From NCBI GenBank assembly GCA_030704615.1, contig CM060731.1, positions 53,134,001-53,198,000 on the forward strand: DNA of 64,000 nucleotides, read 5' to 3'. Every line of letters begins with the position of its first letter. The stretch's first letter is position 1. The position numbers and the translations under genes are program-made. The notes under the pieces were generated by a model that saw only the letters and a list, made by a program, of their open reading frames with translations, had not been told where the DNA came from and made no database searches. This DNA comes from Takakia lepidozioides (lineage: Eukaryota; Streptophyta; Takakiopsida; Takakiales; Takakiaceae). Positions 35,812-48,167 of the stretch are shown piece by piece.

Positions 35812-38800
35812 ATGGAAGTTTCTGCATCACGGCTGGAAACGTTCCTCGCAGAGAATGGCCTCACTGTCTCGCTTTCACCTTCCAAGGGTCGGTGCTTGCT
35901 TGCGTCCAGACGCTTTCAACGTGGTCAGCACATATCCACACTCTTTATCTGTTCATAAATTCTTCTCCCTTCAGTTCTTTGTGGTGTGTGCACCATTTCG
36001 TTTGACAGGCAAACTGGATATTGCCCGTGTTGCCAAAACTTACATACTACTCTGAAAACGGCAGGCCATGATGACTTCTTACAGGAGCGGAACTGCTCGA
36101 GCAGGAGCCCTACGTTACAGTTTTGGATGCCAGCTCCCAGGAACAAAGATGTGACGGGTGCTACAGACTATCAGGCAATTTGAAGCGATGCTCTGCTTGC
36201 AAGAGTGTCTGGTATTGCTGCACTGCCTGCCAGGTAGATGCCACTTGCGTAGTCGACGGAAATTTTCGAATGCCACTTCTGTCTGATGATTTTGCATTCT
36301 TCCATTTTCTATGTATAGCATGAGCTTGGGAATGTATGAAATTGGTGGTAACTTGCATGCTGCATACCTGTCTTACCTACATGTTTGGAATCGCCAGAGA
36401 AAGGAGTGGAGATTGCACCAGGATGAGTGCAAAGCACTCGTTAGGATTTTCAAGGAAAAGCAGCGCACCCCAACCTCCTCCTTGCGGATGATGCTTCGGC
36501 TTTTGATCAAACGAAAACTGCAATCTGATGGGGTGCGGAGAATGGAAATCTTTCCTAGCTGTTATGCTTCTGTCTGTCTGTGCCTACAGCTGTTCTCCCT
36601 GATATTTGATTGCAAATTTTGCGATTTGTGCCACTCACACGTCGATGACTTGGGTGCCCACTCAATGCAAAGCAAGTTGTTTGGAGATTGGCACTGTTAT
36701 TTACTGATGATCTTGCTCTCAAAACCTTTGCAGGTTGTTTCCAGGACAGCAGTTGACTGCTATGAGCTTGTGGAGGCCCTGCCAACCCGTATCCTCTTTG
36801 AAGCTAGGCACGACATTAGGGAAGTGTAGAGTGTTGCGAGTTTCCTTAATCCCAGACCCTTTAGAATGTCTTTCCTAAGTTGAAAGTGTGACACCAACAG
36901 CATCTGTTGAAGAGTTTACCCTGCTGTCTTGGAGTGTGCTATTTAAGGAGCTTGCAATGATAAAGAGGTCCTACAACTTCTCTGGTTGCTGGTTTCACTT
37001 GTTTGACTCCATTCACCTCAGTTACTTTGCACGCAAATGGTGAGGAGAAGCAGCAGAATTGACCCTCTTGCAAATTTGCTGTTGCTGAACAAAGTTTCAA
37101 AGGTCTTCTTGACAACATCCAGACATGGCAGAGATGGGTGAAGAGCGCCTGGTGTTGTATGCACAGATGGCAAACTTGGTGGGAGTAATGGTGGCTTCAG
37201 ATGAGGTTGAAGTGAAAGATATCACAGAAAACTTTTGCAGGGTGAGCTTCTCTCTCTCTCTCTCTCTCTCGCTAAAAGGCTACGGCAAACAACGTCTTAT
37301 GAGTACAATCTCTCTCTCGCTAAACCCTTGTAGTGCGTATTCCCTATGTTTCTGTCCAAACTGGGCCTGGGGTCCATGGCCACAAGGCTACGGCAACCAA
37401 AGTCTTATGAGTACATTTTAAACCCTGCTGGGTGTCAACCCCACAAAAGACTCCAGAAGGGTGATATGTGTGATATCCGTACCGTGTTATATGTGGAGAA
37501 CACTACCGAAACAGAACTGACCTTTCTTTAGACATGTGGGGAACTTTGCGGGGCTTTTTCTCCAATTTGTGTGTGGAAAAGTCATGCACTGCTTCTCAAA
37601 GCTGGTACACTGGTAAAAATGTTTATGCAGTCCTACTTTATTTGGTGCAAATGAAGTCATAATTTGATTCCTGATTTGTTGTTTCCTATGTGGCGGCAGT
37701 TTGCATGCAATGCCCACACAATTTGCGATGAGGAGCTGAGGCCAGTGGGCACAGGCCTCTATCCAGTCATTTCTATTATTAATCACAGGTGGGTCACTGC
37801 CACCTTTACCTGTTTGAGGCCAATATTTCTTTCTAACTAGTTGTGTGTGTTGCAGAGATGTTATTGACATGGCACATGTATTGATGATATCTGGGACATC
37901 TGTGAATTTTGGGGTTTTTCTTATGCAGCTGTACACCAAATGCTGTGCTTCATTTTGACAACAAACATGCAGTCGTCCGGGCTTTGGAAGATATTGAAGA
38001 AGGGACAGAGGTAGGCTTGCACCTGTTTGTTTGTTACGCCCATGAGATCTACTTGTTAAACTTAGCTTGCCGCTTCCTTGTGGCGTAGACTGATGGTACA
38101 GTACAGATCACAAAGTGGGGAGGGCAAAATTGGGTGATACAACTGCCACCAAAGTCCTACATATTTAGTGTTGATTCTACCCTTTTGATTACCTCAAAGG
38201 CTCTTCACCAGAGCAGCATTCTCTCTTGTTTTTCATAGGAGAGGTAGAGAGGCTGCAATCTTGATATGAAAAGTTCTCTAGAACCTGGAATGTTTCTAGC
38301 TGAATTCCAGGGTGGCTGCAAGGGCAGGTGACAATCAGCTATGTGGAGTTAGCAGCAAGCACTGATGCTCGTCGCAAGGCTCTCAAGGATCAGTACTACT
38401 TTGATTGTGGATGTGACCGGTGCTGTCGTTTGGTAGCTTCTCCTCTTCACTTCCTTTTCTTAGTCATTTTGTCTTTATTTGAAGGAACACAGTTCATGCA
38501 TGCCTATGAGCACTTTGCACATGCTTGCTGTTCAAGAATGGCACTTTTTGACTTACGTGCAGAAGCTACAGGTAAGGGTAATGTTGGTAACCACAATGAT
38601 AATTTGGCATCGATTGGACATGGCCCTGGGTTGGTGCGAAAAGCTGTTCAGGGACTGAAAACATGGATGTCTGATTCTCTCACTTAGAACAAGCATTAGA
38701 GCACTCAACAAACATGTCATTCAATCCCAGGGTCTTGAGCCACCTGATCTTAGCCACTCCACCGGGAAGGACACTGAGAGTAAGAAATGCATAATCTTAG

Positions 38801-41800
38801 AGCAGAGGTTGGAAGGCTGTGGAAGGGCTTATAGGTGCTTAGGAGCCCAAAGCCCGCAGCCTTGAAGACTGCAAGGCAGAAACAAGCAAGACAACTTTTT
38901 CAAAAGCCTTGAGAAGCACCACTATGGGATCTGATGCTTTATAATCCTGATCAATTGCCTGTCCTTGCTCCAAACTACAGGCTCTCATTATGATATGACT
39001 TTTTCCAATGTTTTGCATTGATTTCATTATGCAGGGGACACTTGAGGGGTCGAGGGAAGATGCATTTCTTGAGGGTTTCAGATGTTTTAATCCCATTTGC
39101 AGAGGTGCCTTGCTACCAGATCCAGGTAATTTAAAAATGTGTGTGGGTTGGAAATCTTAGTTCACTGCAGTTGAAACTAGGTCATTTTCCCATAAGTTGT
39201 GGTTATAAGAATGGCGTCATTGGGAGGTCAGACTTACCTTGACATCTGCTGGAGACTGTTTTGGTAAATATCGAATTGTGAATTGGTGGACTCAAAGTGG
39301 GTCACCGACTGCCACAATATGTGACCCATATTGGGTTGACTGGCAACTAGGAACTGATATATGTCTCCTGGTTCATAACACATGTGGACAGTAGATGTTG
39401 ATGTGATTATTCATGAAGCGTCATTTTTCCTGGTCAGGAAACAGAAGGACGCTGATTTGTGAGTCATGTGGTGGCACACTGAATGAGACAAAACTGAAGC
39501 TGCTGGCAGAGGAAGCAGACAAGTCAATCCAAGAGGCCTCTCACTTTAGCTCCTCTGGCAGTATCCTTATGCAATGCAGCTCTTATTCTTAAACCTTCTA
39601 TTGTTAGTGGAGTACTAGAGGTGGTTGTGTAATATAGCGATACATTGTTTGCTGACGTAACTTGTCTTAGAGAGGTGGCACAGATGGTCTAGATATGTAT
39701 GTAGATATGGGCATTGCAAACAAAATGGTTACATCAGAAGTTGTGATCAAAGACAGTAGAAGATTTATGCCAGCTGAACCCAGTGTAACTTTTAGGTCCC
39801 ACTTGGACCATCAGGGCTACTGCTTTTACTGGGAGAAGGGCACTTGGTAACCACAACTTACAGTGCATCAAGAGAGTATTGTAAAAGATCATTGCCTAGT
39901 CAATTTGAGGTGGGACTGCCCTGTCTACTGTTCACTGTAGTTCTCCAGCCATTGGGCTATCTTTCCACAGTACTGCATTGAGACTGTAAGCTACCCACTG
40001 GGCATGGATAATCTCTTTGGAGGATTAACAGGAACAGAACGAACGAATATTTATTCTCAGTCAGGCGCTAATACGCGGTAAAGTTCCGTGTCTGAAGTCC
40101 TAAGAATGTTGAGCACTCCATTGGTACTTTAAAAAGTTCCAAACATGGTGAGGAGCAGGTGCCTTATGTTTGCTTTGAAGACTTTCTGATCAAGAGTCCT
40201 ACATGTTAGTGGAAGTCTTGTGGACACTCAAGAAGCAAACTTTTGTGAACCTCAAATTGATTGGGATCATTTACAAGGAAAGACATGGATGGTGCACGGA
40301 GTATGTTGGAGCTTGCTCGAGAGTTGCAGGAGACTGTATGGCATCCATATTCAGTAGACCTGATGAGGACTTATGACAGTCTATTGAAGGTGACCCTCAT
40401 CACTCTCTCACTCTTCCCTGTATGAGCATGGATCTTCAACTTCCGCAAACTATGGCTCCTGAATGAAGGTGAACATTTTCTCCAAATACCCCATGTTGTA
40501 TTGGGGCACTAACTGCGTTCTCCATTCCCTTGAGGTGCCCAGTGTAGTAAGATGTTGCAGTTGGTGAGTGTGTATATTACGTTTTAGTCAAGAATTTATG
40601 AAGGGTTTTACCAATTTAAGGTGGTGGGAAAGGCATCTTGATTCCAGCTTTTGATGTTTCTTAGTCATCAATATTGAAGGGCGCACCAGTGCGATCATGG
40701 ATGCAGATCTACATGGAACTGGGTGACTGGACTTCTGCACTGCGTTATTGTCGTAAAACTGTACCTGCATATGAACGTAAGCCTTGTTAATGCTTGTATT
40801 ATTCCTCCAGGCCTATAGAATGTACCATAAGACATTGTTTGCCTTAGCCTTGTGGCCATTGACCCCGTGCACTGTTTGAGCGGCCTATAGAAAATCAGTT
40901 TTGAAGTCACAATGGTGAGCATGTTTTGCATGGCTTTTTGACCTGGATGTGGCTTGAGCGTGTGCCAATTCACCAACTGCTTCAGATCTGAACAGTTCCT
41001 TTGTGGAGGGAAGGCCCTTGCAAGTTTTCACCTTGTTCAGTCGTGCATTGGCCCATGCCTTTTCGGGTGGGTGACAGGGGCATATTCGCCATTCTCTCCA
41101 TTACTTGGGCTTCAATTCTACATGCTTGGGAAGCTAGAATGGTTTGTATTTGCAACCTACTTTTTTCATTCAATGAACGTATGCTTACAACCATGTTAGG
41201 TCATGAAGACTGCTCCAGCACAATGAGAGTCAAATTTTGCCAGAATGAATCCACAGTGTTTGTCTGGTTTTCTTAAGAGCCTCCTTAAATTAGGTGTTAC
41301 GTTTTCTGCATGTCAATGTCAAGTCATGAGCCAAGTAATTGATGGGGGGTTCTTGCTTTTTATTCTGACCTCCTTTCACGTATCATCTTTCATAGGTCCA
41401 CCTCCTCAGCTCATGGACTTTTCTTAATCCCTTGAAAATTGTTCCCAAGGCCATAGTCCTTTATGTACACAAGGCCTCCATACAATGCAATGAAAGTGTA
41501 GTCCCTTTAACAGGCCTTATATGAGCTAGTTGTGTCAAATTGTGTCACCAAGCTCATTCTGACTCACCTTGAAGGTGCCTGCACTCTTACTTGTTATGTC
41601 AACACTTAGCGTAACATGTACTTATAAACACAAAAAGAATGTTGTGTGGTCTTTGCAGTTATTGTGTTTAGTCCTCAGATATTGACTCATTATGCATTCT
41701 ACAATCCATTACCCAGTGCATTTTAGTGAAGTCAAAGCCCACTGACTGTTAGCCAAGGCCACTCTATACCTGGAGCTACTCAACAAGCTTCTCACCCAAG

Positions 41801-42167
41801 TCTGCCTTTTATGTAGGCACTTTCTACTAGGGGATTACCAAATCGGAAATGATTATCAGAGTGATTCTATATTTGTTTTCTCTCAACATCCAAGTCTTTC
41901 TTTCACACCTCTGGTGTTGATTAGTTGGTCGTTCTGCCTCCAAAGTTGATCATGTACGCTTCTCTTAGCTTGCGTAACCAAAGCCCCTTACATTTGATCT
42001 GGGATGGTTGCAGGCTGATGGAGAACACAATGGGAGCTATTGAGGCATTGAAAAGGGCTTTAGCAATTCTGACAGTGACACACGGACCCCAATCTAACCT
42101 AGTACAAAGCCTCTCATCTACTTTGCAGGAGGCGCATGCTGAAGCTGCTCACTTGCACCTGATTTAA
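35812..42167 (+). CDS. ASHR1-like: ASHR1-like MYND/SET-domain lysine methyltransferase (SMYD family)
   Basis: Exons: 35812-35923, 36085-36233, 36398-36532, 36734-36788, 37123-37241, 37700-37788, 37929-38010, 38328-38432, 39035-39125, 39438-39560, about 40278-40389, 40707-40776, 41078-41141, 42014-42167, about 486 aa; Arabidopsis ASHR1 is about 480. The start of the SET domain is in exon 1 (SKGRCLLA). The MYND zinc finger (CDGCY, CSACKSVWYC, C, C) inserts in exon 2, with RKEWRLHQDEC in exon 3. SET catalytic motifs INHSCTPN and ISYVEL are in exons 6-8, the post-SET cysteines CGCDRC in exon 8, and TPR-like helices in exons 11-14. Such enzymes transfer methyl from AdoMet to lysines of histones or other proteins. 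All junctions agree in phase except exon 10/11, off by one or two bases as read, so that boundary is uncertain. No stop interrupts it; probably functional. Confidence 0.9.
37272..37415 (+). mobile_element. Two tandem LINE 3' ends in an intron of the SET gene
   Basis: Two copies of the LINE 3' signature lie head to tail: a short one ('ggctacggcaaacaacgtc' then 'ttatgagtac') at 37278-37305, and a longer one including 'ccatggccacaaggctacgg' at about 37355-37413. They are flanked by CT microsatellite. Both are strongly 5'-truncated, as expected of LINE insertions. Confidence 0.75.
40828..40890 (-). mobile_element. LINE 3' end in an intron of the SET gene
   Basis: A minus-strand copy of the same LINE 3' terminal sequence ('ttagccttgtggccattgac' on +). 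Only about 60 bp remain. Confidence 0.7.
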
Positions 42168-43750
42168 TTCCCAACCCTTTCAGACGCCATGAATGTTGAA
42201 ACTTTAAGCTGAAGAGGAGTCTATGCTAATGATGTCAGTCATTTATAAGTGGTATCATCTTAATCAACACTTGAGCCCCAAATATAACTTTCAAAGGTAA
42301 TTGAAATTAATTTTTACTGATAGGTTTATGTGCCACCTTACCACGAGAGTTGGATCTTTTCATGGCACACTGTCAATCCAGTAAGGGTTTGAATGATAGG
42401 GTTTGAAGAGTGCACCTAGGTTTCACTAAGGTAGAAGTCCTACCGACAGTACATTTTATGTTAATTCCTTGTGGAGTTTTGCTTGCTTTCACTTGCCTGT
42501 TTGGTTGCAGGCTTCTCTGGTTCCTTTCACCTCTCCTGATGTGTTTGGCTGATGGCACTGATATGGGCTTGATCTATGCCGTCATTCATGCTTCACCGTC
42601 AATTCACAAAAACTGACAGGTGATGAATATCCATAAACATCAAAGTGTATGCTACCATGTATGGATTGTGTGGTTAGTGCGGAAAGGTAGTTTTGTCAGC
42701 CATTTAGGGTAGGGACTGCCCATCTACTTGACCAAATGGTCCTTAACTATATCATGGGTTGTTCCCATGAAACTTGTTGGGAGTATATAGTTTGTGTTTT
42801 TGGGAAATTACTTCATCAACTCCACAGAATATTGTACAAATATGAATATGAATCACTTCATGTCAACTTGGGTTGCCCCATAAAATTTCTTGAGTGCATC
42901 TGGGTTTCTTAATCCATAAGGGACGAGCACCTTGTTGGTGGGCCTGCCCCAAATGAGTATATAGCCTCATTCATGAGATCATATCCTCAATCATCCAGGG
43001 AAATGAACTTTACAAATCCATCCCTATCTATTTCATCCACAATGTACCAAAATCTGAGGACATGGAACCAGCGTTTTTTTTTTGGTGAATTTTAGCCATT
43101 TGGCGAGCTCAGATTTGGCTCTTCTACTTGCCCATATAAAAAATAAGGGCAAAAATGTGGTGTCATCGCCAGCCCACCCACCAAGGGATAGCCTACGCCA
43201 AAGTCCTTCCCATTATTGCCACCTCACCGCCAAGCCGTCAAATTGAGTCATCATATCAGTCGTCAATGCAAGGAAAAATCGTGTGGAGATGTTACCGGCA
43301 CTTTTTCTCTCTAGCCAACGATTGCTCTTTAATATGTTAGATGCGTGTAGATCTGCTCAATGTCTTGGCATCGGTGGATTGCTGAAGCTCTTCAATGTTT
43401 TTGCAGTGTAATATAGATCTATTCAAAACTGTGTCGTTATGGGAAGAATTTGTATCGATGTCTTCAGCAAGGAGTCCTTTTGATTGCTAGGCAAGGTGGA
43501 GGTCCATGGCAGATCAGATAAATTCAAGATGAAGTATATTTCAGTTTAAAGTGTGCTCAGGTTCTCAAGTGGTATGCTCAATTTGTGCAGCTATGGCTCC
43601 ATATTCCACCAGCAAATTTCAAATACAAACTGATCTTTGTGTCATAGCCCTATCGCATGTAGCATATTCTAGCAACAGTAATTCTATTGTGACTATCCCT
43701 GAGAGTACTCCAACAAAAACAACACCTGTGACAGATGAGACAGAGAAAAA
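42168..43750. other. Intergenic, no supportable gene
   Basis: Presumed 3' UTR of the SET gene, then AT-rich sequence without recognisable domains. A run of about 26 A at 43747-43772 precedes the hAT relic; it may be a homopolymer tract or the tail of an unrecognised retroposed sequence. Confidence 0.4.
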
Positions 43751-43759
43751 AAAAAAAAA

Positions 43760-44833
43760 AAAAAAAAAAGTACGAGGCACATAGGACATTCAAGATATTT
43801 GGGCTGCGAAGCTGCCATGGGCCGAGAGTGTAGTGGGCCCTACTGGCAAGATCTCTCAAGTCAGATGTAAAGTTTGCACCCATGTTGAGGGGAGGGAAAA
43901 ATTGTTGGTGCCAAAGCTTGATGGTCTATACAAACATGTTGGCCGCAAGAGAGCCGGTGACTCCACGCCTGGTCACAGCAAGGGGTCTCTGTACTACGAT
44001 CCTACTAACCAACACCAGAAGAACGAGAGAATTTTTGCAGTACATGCCTCAGGGAATGTGTTGCATCAGTTGATACTAGGTCAAGCAGTTGGAGAGGACA
44101 GGAAAAAAAGAGTTCAGTTTTGTTCTATTTGTTGCATGAAGGTCTTCCTATGACAGAATACGAGACTTTGAAAGAACTATTTGGATTCTTGAAAGTGAAA
44201 CATACCCCAAGGAAGCATTGGAGTGACAATGCAGGTTGGGACATGACAAAGTGCCTCCATAGTATAGTACCACAGAGGACCAAGGAGGTTGTCAGAGCAA
44301 CAAAGTTTATTTCAATATCAGCAGATGAGGTTATATGTCTGGACAATTCTTCATGGATTTCTATCCATGCTTATGTAGTTGATAACTCCAGAAGAACCCC
44401 AATTCTACTTACCCTTGAATGTGTATTTGGAGGTGCAACGACAGATAACATCACTCAGATCTTGTTAAGAGCAGTCATGGTTTTTGGAGGTCTCAATGAA
44501 GAGGCAGTGGGTCAGAAGTTGGTTTCCTTTGGCACAGATGGAGGTAGTATTTTTGCAGGGATCCGTACAGGCGTCACCATACAGGTGAAGTAAAAAATTG
44601 CTCCGTTCAATGTGCCCATCCACTGCGTCGCCCACCGAACTGACCTAGCAGTGACGTCCATCAGTTCATTTTGTCTTGTTACTAGGATAGAAGGTCTCTT
44701 GCAGACACGGTATTCTTACTTTGCTTGGTTACCCAAGACGGCACTTGAGTTGCAGAAACTAGCCTCTCACTTGGATCAGAAAGGGTTGAAGATTGTGCGA
44801 AATGTCAAAACGAGATGGTTGTCATGGTTTTAG
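43760..44833 (+). pseudogene. hAT-like transposase relic (zinc-finger N-terminus, partial RNase H-like core)
   Basis: Plus-strand frames 43833-44153, 44120-44593 and 44612-44833 form one former protein. An N-terminal zinc-finger-like segment (VRCKVCTHVEG, LLVPKLDGLYKHVGR) is followed by a core with SISADEVICLDNSSWISIHAY, LVSFGTDGGSIFAGIRTGV and IHCVAHRTDLAV. These blocks are characteristic of plant hAT-related transposase-like proteins with a C-terminal dimerisation domain. Here the coding similarity stops at KTRWLSWF, before that domain, where the dispersed repeat at 44.89 kb begins. A frameshift near 44130 and a TAA at 44591-44593 also disable it. No terminal inverted repeats were found. 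Confidence 0.7.
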
Positions 44834-44889
44834 TCATGGTTATCTAGAATTACCTACTTCTAGTTAATTAGTACATTTTAGATATTTAT

Positions 44890-46300
44890 ATTTATATTTT
44901 GTGTGTTGGGACTTCATTGGGTCTCACATGCCAAGTGAGGTGTCGAACCTCACTTGGGACATGGGGATAGGTTTTCCCCTTATGAGGATGGAGGAGGCTC
45001 ATCTTCTTGTAGTTGAGCCTCCATGAGCCTCTCTCACCTCCATAGTTCTAGGTATTGAGAGGGAGTGTGTTGAGGGCTTTGTAGGGTGGATTCCCTTAGC
45101 AAGGGTGCCCTTGGCTTGACTTAGTTTATGTGATAGAGTGGATTTCACTTGGAAGGACTAGGGCTTGTTCTTAGTGCAATTGCTTCATGCTTTGAGAGCT
45201 TTCATTGTCTTCCACTTCTCTCATTTCTCATCTCTTATAACTACATGAAGATCACCTTATGCTTGTGAGTGCGGAGTGTAAGGATTAGTTTTGCACTTGT
45301 ATGTTAAAGAGGTTGAGAGCTAGGAGAATTTAGCTCTTGTATCACAAGGCTTGCAAGGGGTTGCAAGGAAAGGTGCTCGAGTGTTGCATGCACCAAGGAG
45401 TTGGAGAGCTTGAGAAGAAAGCTCTGAGTCACAAGATTTTGCAAGGATTGCAAGGAGGAAGTCTCTTGTGTGTGGAAGCATGGATTCTAGGGTTTGAGAA
45501 TCCTTTGTATGCATTATGGAGTCAATGATGTGCGCCATGGCTTATGGAGAGTGACTAAAGGCTTGTTAGTGCTCATTTCACTATCAAGCTAGGGTTAAGC
45601 AAGTTCAAAGTGTGGATGTTGTGGAAAAGAAGCCAAAGAGCTACATAGGCTTGGGCTTGAAGACAACAAGGGCAAGTACTTGGAGAGCACTAAGTAGCTC
45701 AAGATGTTTTGAAAGCGAGCATGTGAAGAAATCTTCCAATCATGGTGATGTGGAGCCAAGCTTAGGGCGCCATCGGAAGGGCTTGGAGAACATATGGTGG
45801 GAAATCCTTGAAGAGAAATCATCATTCAATGTATGCATAGCTTCACCCTAACTATGTAATGTGACAAGAGGGGGAGGCAATACTTGGCTATTCATGATCT
45901 TGGTAGTGCGAGCTTTGTGGTGGATAGTTGACCAAGCAAGTGGTGCATGTGTGGAGCATGCTCTCTTGAGTTTGTAAGTTCAAGTTTGAGAAGGGGATCT
46001 CTTGAACTAGCAAGAGGTGAAGGCCTTGAGATCCATTTGCGTGTGAAGTGGAGAGGTGTTGATTCATGTTATGATGAAGGAGAGCAACACATAGGCCAAG
46101 AGGTCATGGAACATGCATTCAAATGACCAAGGGGAGCACATGGATGATGGATTGGTGCAAGACCCCAAATGAGGCATATGGCATGAGAGTGGGATCCAAG
46201 GCGGATTGCTTGGGAGCATTATTGTAAGTGACAAGCATTGCTCCTACACATTGAGATAATTTGTGTTGATTTGGAGCAATTGTCAAGTGATGAGGAGACA
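44890..46300 (+). repeat. Dispersed non-coding LTR-like repeat (longest plus-strand copy)
   Basis: Starts near 'tgtgtgttgggacttcattg' and has no coding capacity. Its first 250 bp are distantly related to repeat B (shared 'gaggctcatctt', 'gttgagcctc', 'cttggcttgactta' in the same order). 45073-45380 matches 30765-31118. The core 'gtgtggagcatgct' near 45950 matches the units at 25.9-26.3 kb in reverse. It interrupts the hAT relic. Confidence 0.6.
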
Positions 46301-46551
46301 AATGCATGATTGCTCGGCAATGGAGATATGACAGTTTGCAATCAAATCCCAAGGACTAGAAGGGGGATTGATTTGTTGGACAATGACTTACAAGTTGAGT
46401 TGGACCACTCTTGGTTGTACATTGGGGTGGAAGAGAATAAGAAGATGTCTTTTATGACCACCTACAGACCATATTTTTGCTTGAGTAGAAGCATAGAAGT
46501 CAAAGACTTGCATTCTAGCTCTTCATTACAAACCCTAGTAGTGTATGCTCA

Positions 46552-46720
46552 GACTATACCTCTGTTAGTATACCAAACATGAGCTTGTCCCTTTGGCTAT
46601 ATCTCTGTTGAGGTATCACCATATATGAACCCTAATGTGAGACTATACCTCTGTTAGTATACCAAATATGAGCTTGTCCATTTTATTATACCTCTATTGA
46701 GGTATCACCATATGTGAACC
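46552..46720. repeat. Tandem duplication (89-bp period) running into the assembly gap
   Basis: Units start at 46552 and 46641 with 'gactatacctctgttag' and both contain 'ttgaggtatcaccatat'. The second unit ends at the first N. The gap may therefore hide further units. Confidence 0.8.
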
Positions 46721-47220
46721 NNNNNNNNNNNNNNNNNNNNNNNNNNNNNNNNNNNNNNNNNNNNNNNNNNNNNNNNNNNNNNNNNNNNNNNNNNNNNNNN
46801 NNNNNNNNNNNNNNNNNNNNNNNNNNNNNNNNNNNNNNNNNNNNNNNNNNNNNNNNNNNNNNNNNNNNNNNNNNNNNNNNNNNNNNNNNNNNNNNNNNNN
46901 NNNNNNNNNNNNNNNNNNNNNNNNNNNNNNNNNNNNNNNNNNNNNNNNNNNNNNNNNNNNNNNNNNNNNNNNNNNNNNNNNNNNNNNNNNNNNNNNNNNN
47001 NNNNNNNNNNNNNNNNNNNNNNNNNNNNNNNNNNNNNNNNNNNNNNNNNNNNNNNNNNNNNNNNNNNNNNNNNNNNNNNNNNNNNNNNNNNNNNNNNNNN
47101 NNNNNNNNNNNNNNNNNNNNNNNNNNNNNNNNNNNNNNNNNNNNNNNNNNNNNNNNNNNNNNNNNNNNNNNNNNNNNNNNNNNNNNNNNNNNNNNNNNNN
47201 NNNNNNNNNNNNNNNNNNNN
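46721..47220. other. Assembly gap (500 N)
   Basis: Exactly 500 undetermined bases, a common placeholder length for a gap of unknown size. Open frames across it are artefacts. Confidence 1.
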
Positions 47221-48167
47221 TCTCCTCTTTTCCATTCTTCCTTTTCCCTGTGTTCTCCACACACACGCCTCGTACATTGTCTCTCTTGCGGTCTGCGTCG
47301 CTCTCCTAAGTGAAGTAAAATAAAGAGACTTTTCTGTTCTTCTTCTCCTTTCGTATTCTAGAAGGAACCCTCTCCAGCTGACTACCACTCTCCCTCTAAG
47401 CGCAAAAAGTAGAAAAACGCAGTGACTCTCGATTTTCTTGCGGGATTGTGCCTGTGTTCTTGCGTGTCTCTAGAAGCATCGGATTCCCTCCCGCGTGACC
47501 GTTACACATAGTCGTTTCGTTCTTAGTGCACATGCCAGCAATTGTTGTACAAGCTGTTCGTATTCAGTTATGGATGTCTGACGTGTGCCGCCCAAAACAC
47601 AACTGCGTGTTCTAAATTAATAATTGGTTCATATTTAAAAGAACAGCGAATCCCAGAAAATTGATTCGCAGTCTTAAACAAATAAATATAAATGAACGAG
47701 AGTTTGATGACAAATTTTGAATATCAACAAAATACACGGTCATCCTTGTTATCCAAACCCCCACATTCGTTGCACATTTGGAACTTTCCAGGCGCATGAT
47801 CATTGGTAGTAGTATATAGATACATTTACCTTAATCTGCAATCCCATTCTCGGATCCTGTGGCATGCTTCCAGGAAGTCGGCTTTGTTATTGGGTTTATT
47901 GATGAGGTTCTGATTAACTGATTAAACGTGTTTAACAGTTGCCGACACTGCCCCTATGGATGGATTCTCTGACCACTGGGCCCAACAAGAAAAGTAATTA
48001 AAATGGACGGCTGCATATCTGGAATGAATAACAGAATATGCACAGTCGTTATCTGAGCTTTCCTCCGCCATATGCTCTGCTCATTCTTCAACTGTGTTCT
48101 GGAGACGCAGTAAACCGATTTACACTAGATCTGCGATAGCAAGGTACAAACATACTCGAGGAGGAAG
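47221..48167. other. No supportable gene
   Basis: Pyrimidine-rich sequence up to 47400, then mixed sequence. The last few hundred bases may be the 5' non-coding end of the downstream transposase relic. No terminal inverted repeat was identified by eye. Confidence 0.4.

Noticed and set aside
46686-47388. Long open frames across 46.7-47.4 kb
   Set aside because: They consist almost entirely of undetermined bases.
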